Positions 51,561-59,485 of a DNA stretch of 64,000 nucleotides are shown here, in pieces (position 1 is the first letter of the stretch; each line of letters begins with the position of its first letter). The position numbers were made by a program, and so were the translations under genes. The stretch comes from Calothrix sp. NIES-4105 (GTDB lineage Bacteria > Cyanobacteriota > Cyanobacteriia > Cyanobacteriales > Nostocaceae). The notes beneath the pieces were generated by a model. It was not told where the DNA came from, did no database searches, and saw nothing but the letters and a program-made list of their open reading frames with translations. The stretch is from assembly GCF_002368415.1 (NCBI RefSeq), contig NZ_AP018290.1, positions 9,849,717 to 9,913,716 of the forward strand, written 5' to 3'.

Positions 51561-52676
51561 ATGTTAATACCACTAATTTGCTTGTTTTTGGGAATAATTT
51601 TATGTCTGTACACAGTTCTCGCGTATAGGGGGAATAGGTTATTGTATCGATTTCCTTTTTTCAAAAGCCTCGAAGGAAATTTATTTTTTTCTCTAGGATT
51701 TTTTTTATTAGCATTTGCATTAATTTTAGGTATTGTTGGTTATTTTAATTATATAAATGCTATTTTATTGCGCTATTTTAGAATATTACTAGCTACTGTG
51801 GGGTTTTTCATAGTTAGCTATGAGATTAGAAAAATTGTAATCACTAATTACTCGTTTAAAGATTTAAAACTGCGATTACAGACACGAACAATTTCCGAAT
51901 TTAAACGTTTTAATCGTTATTTAGAATTATTGGAAGTTCTAGTTTCAAGAAATTTGAAGACTCGATATCGTGGGTCTTTTCTTGGAGTATACTGGTCTCT
52001 TTTAAATCCATTGATTATGACAGGATTATATACTGCAGTATTTGGAACTACATTTTCAAAATATTATAATAATTCGGTTCTTAATTATGTTTTAGCAGCT
52101 TTTACTGGATTAGTTGTAATCAACTTTTTTGCAGCAGCAACAAATCAAGCGCTAGTAAGCGTAGTTGGAAATGGCACATTACTGAATAAAATTCGTCTAC
52201 CAATGACTGTTTTTCCAGTTTCAATTATTGCAGCAAATATATTTCAATTATGTGTAGGTGTTTTACCACTACTCGCAATCATGACTTTGATTAATACAAA
52301 AAATTTATTGAACGTAGTAGCTTTAGTGTTACCTTTATTTGCATTAATTATATTTTCAACTGGTGTCGCGTTTTTAGTTAGTTCTTTGTATGTTTTTTTC
52401 AGGGATTTACCATATTTTTATGAGCTAGCTGTATTTTTTTTGTGGGTTGGTAGTCCTATATTTTACCCAGCCGCAATAGTTCCGGACACAGTAAAAATGT
52501 ATTTAGGTCTAAATCCAATGTCACCAATAATTGAAAGTATTCGTCAAATTGTTTTATCAGGAGGTTCGCCAGATTTAAAACTAATTACGTCAGCACTACT
52601 AAGTGGAGTGATTATTTTGGTATTTGGATGGAGTTGGTTTCAAGGGCTAAAATCTCAATTTATGGATTTACTGTAA
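51561..52676 (+). CDS. wzm: ABC-2 type polysaccharide exporter, permease subunit (Wzm-like)
   Basis: The protein (371 aa) has two extra N-terminal spans (residues 1-90), then the ABC-2 permease core: RYLELLEVLVSRNLKTRYRG (the conserved cytoplasmic helix), SFLGVYWSLLNPLIM, six membrane spans, and the LVSSLYVFFRDLPYFYELAVF segment typical of O-antigen and teichoic-acid exporters. It forms a pair with the ATPase encoded directly downstream. The ATG at 51561 is preferred; a TTG at 51546 would add five residues. Confidence 0.85.
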   Translation: MLIPLICLFLGIILCLYTVLAYRGNRLLYRFPFFKSLEGNLFFSLGFFLLAFALILGIVGYFNYINAILLRYFRILLATVGFFIVSYEIRKIVITNYSFKDLKLRLQTRTISEFKRFNRYLELLEVLVSRNLKTRYRGSFLGVYWSLLNPLIMTGLYTAVFGTTFSKYYNNSVLNYVLAAFTGLVVINFFAAATNQALVSVVGNGTLLNKIRLPMTVFPVSIIAANIFQLCVGVLPLLAIMTLINTKNLLNVVALVLPLFALIIFSTGVAFLVSSLYVFFRDLPYFYELAVFFLWVGSPIFYPAAIVPDTVKMYLGLNPMSPIIESIRQIVLSGGSPDLKLITSALLSGVIILVFGWSWFQGLKSQFMDLL

Positions 52677-53408
52677 ATGGAAGTAATTAGATTAGATAAA
52701 GTTAATTTATGGCGTAGAACGCAAGAAGAATTTTCTTACGATCTGAAAAAGACTGTCCTTTCTATTATAGAAGGTAAATATCGACAGCCAGCCAAAAAAT
52801 TAATATTAGATAAAATAGATTTGGTTATTGAATCAGGCGAAAAAATAGGTATTATTGGCGGAAATGGCTCTGGTAAGTCTACACTACTCAAAATTATTAG
52901 TGGAATTTTACAGCCAACTAGTGGAACCGTTAGAGTACGAGGTAAAATTGCGCCTTTGATTGAATTAGGAGCGGGGTTTGATCCGGAAATTTCAGTCATT
53001 GATAATATTTATCTTTATGGTGTTCTTCTAGGCTTTTCTAAAGCAGATATACGTAAAAGGGCACAGTCAATTTTAGATTTTGCTGAACTACAAGATTACG
53101 CACTTGCTCCAGTAAAAGCACTATCTTCAGGTATGACCGCGCGTTTAGGGTTTGCAATTGCTACCGATACACAGCCAGATATATTAATATTAGATGAAGT
53201 TTTATCGGTGGGGGATGAGAGTTTTAAGAATAAGTGTAAACAAAGGATGGATAAGTTTTGGGATGGGAGTACTACAGTTTTAGTTGTGTCCCATGATTTG
53301 GAATTCGTGAAGGAGTCTTGTCAAAGGGGGATATGGTTAGACAAAGGAAAAATTAGGTTTATTGGAAATGCAGAAGAAACCGTTAATTACTATCTTAATA
53401 AAATTTAA
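52677..53408 (+). CDS. wzt: ABC polysaccharide exporter, ATP-binding subunit (Wzt/TagH-like)
   Basis: The start codon follows the permease stop directly (TAA-ATG), so the two are translated together. The ATPase (243 aa) has Walker A GGNGSGKST (about 61-69), the polysaccharide-exporter hallmark GKIAPLIELGAGFDPE after the Q-loop region, the signature LSSGMTARLGFA, Walker B LILDEVLSVGD and VSHD. There is no C-terminal carbohydrate-binding extension, so chain-terminus recognition of the Wzt-O9a type is not expected. Confidence 0.9.
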   Translation: MEVIRLDKVNLWRRTQEEFSYDLKKTVLSIIEGKYRQPAKKLILDKIDLVIESGEKIGIIGGNGSGKSTLLKIISGILQPTSGTVRVRGKIAPLIELGAGFDPEISVIDNIYLYGVLLGFSKADIRKRAQSILDFAELQDYALAPVKALSSGMTARLGFAIATDTQPDILILDEVLSVGDESFKNKCKQRMDKFWDGSTTVLVVSHDLEFVKESCQRGIWLDKGKIRFIGNAEETVNYYLNKI

Positions 53409-53444
53409 CTAATATTGAAACACTAATAAATAGAAATTATATAT

Positions 53445-54119
53445 ATGATTACAATTTTGTCTCATCGAGCTAATATTAATGGTTCAAATCACCTCACAGA
53501 AAATACTGTAAAAACATGTAAAGAATCATTACATTTAGGGTTTGGATTAGAATTAGATGTGCGAGGTTACAATGAAAAGTTGTATGCTAAACATGACCCT
53601 ATAAAATCTGACGAAGAACAATTATGGAATGAGATAGTTATGGTTATCAAGGACTATCCAGAGTTACCAATAGCTATTAATATTAAAGATACTGGTCATG
53701 AATCTTCTATTATTCAAAGTATCAGCGAAATAGATAAATCCAATCTTTTTCTCTTTGATTTAGAACTTGTAGTTGGATTAGAGAACTATAACTCATTAGC
53801 ATCTCTATATCGTAACCTAGACCCTAATCTTGAAGTCGCTATTAGAGTTAGCGATCGCTCCGAGACTTTAGAACGCGCGGTTTCCTCAAACTCAACAGTA
53901 GTTTGGTTAGATGAGTTTGATAAATTTTGGGTTTCAAAAGAAAGTGTTTATACTTTAAATCAAGCAGGCAAGACAATATATGCGGTTGCTCCAGATTTAC
54001 ACGGTCATTCTGCTCAAGTATCCATGAGTAGATGCCAAGAATTTATCGATTGGGGTGTTACAGGAATCTGTACGGATTACCCTATAATGCTAAGAAAATT
54101 GTGTGAGGAGATAGTTTAA
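53445..54119 (+). CDS. glycerophosphodiester phosphodiesterase-like protein
   Basis: The TIM-barrel GDPD catalytic set is present in 224 aa: His7-Arg8 (LSHRAN), TEN at 18-20 (the usual PENT), Glu36 and Asp38 in LELDVR, and His50-Asp51 (KHDP). Normal GDPDs release glycerol-3-phosphate from phosphodiesters. Within this capsule-type cluster and directly next to a HAD-nucleotidyltransferase (zero-base spacing, TAA then ATG), it could act on a glycan-linked or lipid phosphodiester, or supply glycerol phosphate for activation. It contains the only GCGATCGC octamer of the window (about 53851). Confidence 0.8.
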   Translation: MITILSHRANINGSNHLTENTVKTCKESLHLGFGLELDVRGYNEKLYAKHDPIKSDEEQLWNEIVMVIKDYPELPIAINIKDTGHESSIIQSISEIDKSNLFLFDLELVVGLENYNSLASLYRNLDPNLEVAIRVSDRSETLERAVSSNSTVVWLDEFDKFWVSKESVYTLNQAGKTIYAVAPDLHGHSAQVSMSRCQEFIDWGVTGICTDYPIMLRKLCEEIV

Positions 54120-55466
54120 ATGAGCAAAGTTGCCTCTATTTTATTTGACCTTGATGGAGTATTAGTTGATGCCGACGAATGGCATTGCGAAGCTTTAAAT
54201 CGTGCTTTGCAACATTACGGATTAACAATTACAAAAGAACAACATATCTATTTCTTTAAAGCTTTATCAACAAAAACGAAGCTAGAGATATTATCTATAA
54301 GATATGGGCTTCCAAGAGAGTATCACCAGGAAATAAACGATTTAAAGCAACGATATACTTTTGACATTATTAAGGATAAATGCCAGCCTCAACCTGAGAA
54401 ATTAGCGATGTTGGAATATCTCCATAAAAGATATCGAGTTGCAGTTTGCTCTAACTCAAGACGAGAAACTGTTAAACTCATGCTGGAGAAGTCCGATTTG
54501 CTTGATTACTTCGAGTTTTACTTGAGCAATGAAGATGTTAGCAGCCCTAAACCTTCTCCTGAAATCTATTTTTCAGCAATGTCAAAAATGGGTTTAAACC
54601 CTGAAGAATGCCTAATTGTAGAAGATTCCGAAACTGGGCTGCAAGCAGCACAAAATTGTGGAGCGCATATTTGCAAGGTTAGCGAACCCTCAGAAGTAAA
54701 CTTGGAGAAAATAATGACTAGTTTGAAGAATGTAGGCAAAATAAAAGTTATAATTCCAATGGCTGGTGAAGGTAGTCGGTTCTCCAGAGCTGGTTACATA
54801 GACCCCAAACCTATGATTCGTGTCTTCGGTAAACCCATGATTCAATGGGTTGTTGAGAATATGAATTTAGATAATAGCTATTTCATTTTCTTATGCCGTA
54901 AGAATCATTTAGAAGAATATAAGCTGAGTTCGTATCTGAAATCTTTACGACCAAATTCTTCCATCGTTACCGTAGATAAACTTACTGAAGGTGCTGCTTG
55001 CACAGTTCTTCTAGCTGAAGATTATTTAACAGATCACGATGAACTCATAATTGCTAATTCAGATCAATATATTGATGCTTCAGTAGCAGATTTTGTTGAT
55101 AAAATGAGATATTTAAATGCTGATGCTGGAATTATTACATTCGATGCATCAGAAAGCAAATGGAGTTATGCAGAGGCTGATGAAACTGGATTAGTTAAAA
55201 GAGTCGCAGAAAAACAACCTATAAGTAATCATGCGACAGTAGGAATTTATTACTACAAACGAGCTTGTGAGTTTGCCAAGTTTGCCAAATCGATGATTGC
55301 TAAAAATATTCGCACAAACAACGAGTTTTATGTTTGTCCAATATTTAATGAGTATATCGAAGCGGGTAAATCAGTATATATCCACAACATTGATAGAAGC
55401 CAGATGCATGGTTTAGGTACTCCAGAAGATTTAGATGAGTTTATGAAAGTTAAGAGTTCCCATTAA
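54120..55466 (+). CDS. HAD phosphatase - nucleotidyltransferase fusion
   Basis: Residues 1-200 are a beta-phosphoglucomutase-like HAD domain: LFDLDGVLVD (Asp10, Asp12), VCSNSRRET, SSPKPSPEIY and IVEDSETGLQAA. Residues 207-448 are a sugar-type nucleotidyltransferase: VIIPMAGEGSRFSRAGY, PKPMIRVFGKPMI, IIANSDQYID (metal-binding Asp) and HGLGTPEDLDEF. Thus one protein could dephosphorylate or isomerise a sugar or polyol phosphate and activate one with NTP. It begins directly after the GDPD-like gene stop. Exact substrate unknown. Confidence 0.85.
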   Translation: MSKVASILFDLDGVLVDADEWHCEALNRALQHYGLTITKEQHIYFFKALSTKTKLEILSIRYGLPREYHQEINDLKQRYTFDIIKDKCQPQPEKLAMLEYLHKRYRVAVCSNSRRETVKLMLEKSDLLDYFEFYLSNEDVSSPKPSPEIYFSAMSKMGLNPEECLIVEDSETGLQAAQNCGAHICKVSEPSEVNLEKIMTSLKNVGKIKVIIPMAGEGSRFSRAGYIDPKPMIRVFGKPMIQWVVENMNLDNSYFIFLCRKNHLEEYKLSSYLKSLRPNSSIVTVDKLTEGAACTVLLAEDYLTDHDELIIANSDQYIDASVADFVDKMRYLNADAGIITFDASESKWSYAEADETGLVKRVAEKQPISNHATVGIYYYKRACEFAKFAKSMIAKNIRTNNEFYVCPIFNEYIEAGKSVYIHNIDRSQMHGLGTPEDLDEFMKVKSSH

Positions 55467-55629
55467 TCAAATGTGGGGTTACTCTTTGGATTTGCCCAAC
55501 TGCGTTTTTTAAAATTTGGCGTTGTATAATTCTAGAATAGTTTGAATTTATACTAGTATTTTATACGGTGCCAAATTTATCTCCTTAGATAAATAATTAC
55601 TTTTTTAATAAAAAATTTATAGAGAGCGT

Positions 55630-57450
55630 ATGAAAAGTCTAATTAATATTGAATCAATTTTAAAATCATTAAAATTGGATAGTTTTTGTACTAGTGATGA
55701 TACTGTTATTTCTAAATCACCTAAATCGGAAATCTCATTGCTGGATGAGCAAACAAATCAAACAAACAGCAAAGTATTTTTTGATACTACAATAGTAGAC
55801 CAAACTTACAGATTATCAAAAGAGTGTGAAAACAAAAACGTTAAATTAATAATTAGCATAGAAAGATTATTTTGGACTAAGTTTGACAGAATTATAATTA
55901 ATGAATACTATTATTCTCTGAAACAGAATGGTTACTTGATATTAATTATTTCTCCTGAGTTTAAGGATTCAGCATATTACCTTAAAGACCTTTTATTTAA
56001 AGAATATAAAGGTAGCTTTGAATTTGTTAGTTGTACAAACCTTAACGGTTGTGATGTTGTTTGCTTCCGCAAAACCGATATTCCAAGAGTTGCGGAAAGT
56101 GATATTAAGAAATGGACTTTTGGTTTTATTGGTAATGGGAAAAAAGATAAGTTTATTGACGAACAAATAAAGCGTATTCAAAAACTTCCTCTTAAAGATT
56201 GGGAAGTGATAATTTGCGGTACATATAATCTACCTCTTGAGGATGAAAAAGTAAAGTATATTAATTTTACAGAGAATGATGATAAAGGTTGGATAACAAA
56301 GAAAAAGAATTTAATTGCTCAAGCTGCTACATATGAAAATTTAGTCATTCTCCATGACCGATACATTATACCAGATGACTTTGTAGAGAAAATGGAAGAA
56401 TGGGGAAACGATTTTGAACTGTTAGGTGCAAAACAGGTTTTATATCGTAGTCCTTTAAGAATAGATCAAGTCAGGATTCAAGACTGGATGATGAGTCCTT
56501 ATGGTGTACAGGTTGATAAAGAAACTAAATGGAAATTCCAATTTTTCTTTTTGGAATACACAGACTGGGATATTTTAGCGTATATAGTAGGTGGTTTATA
56601 TATAGTTAAAAAATCTCTAATGTTAAAGATTCCTCAAAATGAAGAACTATTTTGGTATTTTCCAGAAGATTTGACATTTTCGCAAGATTTTTCTACTAAT
56701 GGTTATTGCGTAAGAATCAATACAAAACTCAAATTTGAAACTGTCTCATTTGCTCACGAAGTTGAATTTGTACCTCATAGAATTGTTAGTGATAAAAGAT
56801 ACTTAGGTAATATTAAGACTGACATTAATCCTTCATATATATATGAAAGATTTGTAGAAAAATTAATGCCAAAATATATGGAGTCTAAATATGAAATAGA
56901 AACTAAAGGCGCCTTAAAACTACTTTTTGGAGATAATATACCTAGTTATATACTTGAGGCTAATCCTATTAGCACTATACGTTCGGAGAATGATTTAATA
57001 ATTTGGTATTACCAGTTAATGACTATAGATTATGTCAGACTTATGTTTTGCCAAATGAGTGCAGAGCAAAAAATACAAACTCTACATAAAATAATTCTGC
57101 GTCGGAGAATTACAGATACCTATTTACTAAGTAATATGGTAACTGCTTTTAAAGAATCTCATTTATATGATGAAAGGGCAGTTATTAAATCTTTTCTTGA
57201 GGATACTGGAGAATTGCAAAGAAGAATCAGAAACTTAACAGTTCCTAATTATCCATTCGATACAGTTAAAAATATGTTACACATCAGGTTAGCTTTATTA
57301 TGTAAACCAATTGCAATATTCCTAATTAAAACATTGTATCAAAAACAGAGATTATACAGAATTATCGCTTCAACTGCCAGATTTTTTTTCAAATCATTTA
57401 TGTGGTTTACTCCATATAAAATCAATTCATATACTTCTAAACAAAGTTAA
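55630..57450 (+). CDS. large GT-A-like glycosyltransferase, paralogue 1
   Basis: The 606-residue protein has an N-terminal remnant of a SAM-methyltransferase-like fold (about 50-150, ending with EYYYSLKQNGYLILII). A GT-A-like domain follows (about 160-400): KWTFGFIGNGKKDKF, DWEVIICGTY, KGWITKKKNLIAQAATYENL, LHDRYIIPDDF at 241-251 (probable metal-binding motif in place of DxD), IVGGLYIVKKSLM and PEDLTFSQDF. A helical C-terminal part ends with a membrane-like segment (about 560-590). It is clearly homologous to the protein encoded at 57676. It probably adds a sugar to the exported glycan. Confidence 0.7.
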   Translation: MKSLINIESILKSLKLDSFCTSDDTVISKSPKSEISLLDEQTNQTNSKVFFDTTIVDQTYRLSKECENKNVKLIISIERLFWTKFDRIIINEYYYSLKQNGYLILIISPEFKDSAYYLKDLLFKEYKGSFEFVSCTNLNGCDVVCFRKTDIPRVAESDIKKWTFGFIGNGKKDKFIDEQIKRIQKLPLKDWEVIICGTYNLPLEDEKVKYINFTENDDKGWITKKKNLIAQAATYENLVILHDRYIIPDDFVEKMEEWGNDFELLGAKQVLYRSPLRIDQVRIQDWMMSPYGVQVDKETKWKFQFFFLEYTDWDILAYIVGGLYIVKKSLMLKIPQNEELFWYFPEDLTFSQDFSTNGYCVRINTKLKFETVSFAHEVEFVPHRIVSDKRYLGNIKTDINPSYIYERFVEKLMPKYMESKYEIETKGALKLLFGDNIPSYILEANPISTIRSENDLIIWYYQLMTIDYVRLMFCQMSAEQKIQTLHKIILRRRITDTYLLSNMVTAFKESHLYDERAVIKSFLEDTGELQRRIRNLTVPNYPFDTVKNMLHIRLALLCKPIAIFLIKTLYQKQRLYRIIASTARFFFKSFMWFTPYKINSYTSKQS

Positions 57451-57675
57451 AGAAAAATCATGTTGATTTTTCATAATAAAAAAGTCATTTTGAGGTTTAT
57501 GCTAAATCCTAATTTTGTGCTGACATTTTTATTAGTTAATAATTATTGATAATTAGTCTGTGGAAGCAAGGTTTTTGTTTGATAACTTACCGCGAACACT
57601 CAAAAATCAAGATGCTTAAGAGCAATGTAATATACTTACTACAATTCTAAAGATTTTCTGATCAAGGATTAATAA

Positions 57676-59394
57676 ATGTTAAACCCAGATTCAATAGAGA
57701 GACTAATCAAAATAGGACTCCCAGAAGTATATGTAGAGCGCAAGCAAATATTAATTTCTAGTGATAAAAGCGAATTTCATACAACTGATTTTTGTATAGA
57801 TAATTTACCTATTAATCAATGCTACCGAATCTCACAAAAATTTCATGAGATAAAAATTATAATTAGTAGTGGCAAACTATTTATAAGTAAATATGATTGG
57901 ATTATTTGGTATGAATATTATTCTATTTTAGAACCATCAGGATATTTACTCATTTTAACGGAAAAAAATTATGATGAATTAAACATTCCTGAATACTTTC
58001 AATCAAAGTTTAAACTCTTAAATCAATTTCATGTAGAACAAAATACTTACTGTTTCTGTCTACAGAAAACAGATGTTTGTAATTTATATAAACTTGATGA
58101 CATACAGAAATGGTCATTTGGGTTTATTACTAATGGAAGTAAAAATGAATTTATTAATGAGCAGATAAATAGAATAGCTAATTTGGGTTTAGATGAGTGG
58201 GAAGTAGTAATATGTGGAACATTTGAACTGTCATTATCTCATCAAGAACATGTTAAATATATTCCTTTTACCGAACAAGATGATAAGGGTTGGATTACAA
58301 GGAAAAAGAATTTAATTTGTCAAGCTGCAACTTATGAAAATTTGGTAATACTTCATGACCGTTACATTATTCCACTTGATTTTTTAGAAAAAATGAAGCT
58401 ATGGGGTAACAATTTTGACCTACTTGGAGCAAGACAAATTTACTATCCTTCGCCACTAGACCGAACTCCAATTAGATGTCAAGACTGGATGACTTACTCT
58501 AGACCATTAGAAGTAGAAAAAAAAGACCGTTCCTGCGATAATATTGGTCTACTTCAAGCAGAAGACTGGGATAAATGGTGTTATATAACTGGTGGATTAT
58601 ATATAGTCAAACGTTCTTTAATGTTAAAAGTGCCTCAAGACGAAGATTTATTTTGGAACGAAGTAGAAGATATTAAATTTTGTCACGACTTTACAAAGGC
58701 TGGCTATTTAATTAGATTTAATCCTTATCTCATCTTTGAATCTGTATCTTATAGATGGACTGCTTTAGCTGTGCAGTATAATCAAAACCAACATCAATTA
58801 GGTGAAAAGCGGATTTCTCAAGAAACATTAACCTATTGGTATTTATTATTACTGGATTTATTATTTTTATCTAATGAAATAAAACAAGCTTTAAATTTAT
58901 TTGCAGATGATTTTTTGAATAAAATCAAACATAATATACTCCATAATCCAAATAATTGTTTAAATAAAATTCAACGTTATGACATTACTAAAGTTGGGCA
59001 ATTAAAACAATTTTGTCAAGAAATTTTGCTGATGCCTCAAGTTTATGAGTCAATTAAAAATATTGATAAAGTTACGCAAACTCGTTTAGCATTTAATTTG
59101 ATTTTAGGCCGTTCACCATCTCCTCATGAAGAAGTTATATGGCTAGAAAAACATAAACCATTTGATGAAATAGTTATTGATTTGCTTTCTCTTCCTGATT
59201 TTCAGTATAAAATCAGCAATAATGCTCGTGCTAAGTATACAAAAGAACAAAATTATAATTTGTTGTTAAAAATAATACTATTAATCAAACCTTTGATTTT
59301 ATTTGTAATTGCCTTAATCACAAATTTAGTAATTTTTAATCCTCAAATATTTGTGCTAACAAAAAAGATAATTAAAACAATTATTTTTAAATAA
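57676..59394 (+). CDS. large GT-A-like glycosyltransferase, paralogue 2
   Basis: The protein (572 aa) shares its plan with the preceding gene product: a methyltransferase-like remnant (about 45-130; EYYSILEPSGYLLIL), then the GT-A-like core (about 145-370) with KWSFGFITNGSKNEF, EWEVVICGTFE, KGWITRKKNLICQAATYENL, LHDRYIIPLDF (226-236), ITGGLYIVKRSLM and VEDIKFCHDF. Near residues 470-520 lies a DUF4214-like helical piece (RLAFNLILGRSPSPHEEVIW...LLSLPDFQ). A hydrophobic C-terminus (about 535-560) suggests membrane attachment. It is the last gene of the island. Confidence 0.7.
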   Translation: MLNPDSIERLIKIGLPEVYVERKQILISSDKSEFHTTDFCIDNLPINQCYRISQKFHEIKIIISSGKLFISKYDWIIWYEYYSILEPSGYLLILTEKNYDELNIPEYFQSKFKLLNQFHVEQNTYCFCLQKTDVCNLYKLDDIQKWSFGFITNGSKNEFINEQINRIANLGLDEWEVVICGTFELSLSHQEHVKYIPFTEQDDKGWITRKKNLICQAATYENLVILHDRYIIPLDFLEKMKLWGNNFDLLGARQIYYPSPLDRTPIRCQDWMTYSRPLEVEKKDRSCDNIGLLQAEDWDKWCYITGGLYIVKRSLMLKVPQDEDLFWNEVEDIKFCHDFTKAGYLIRFNPYLIFESVSYRWTALAVQYNQNQHQLGEKRISQETLTYWYLLLLDLLFLSNEIKQALNLFADDFLNKIKHNILHNPNNCLNKIQRYDITKVGQLKQFCQEILLMPQVYESIKNIDKVTQTRLAFNLILGRSPSPHEEVIWLEKHKPFDEIVIDLLSLPDFQYKISNNARAKYTKEQNYNLLLKIILLIKPLILFVIALITNLVIFNPQIFVLTKKIIKTIIFK

Positions 59395-59485
59395 TTAGAA
59401 TGGAATGTTATTAAAGCTGCACCGACGATAAAGGTGCCCATAAAAAAATAGCAGTATTTAGAAATCACGCATTCTTGTTAGGGGA

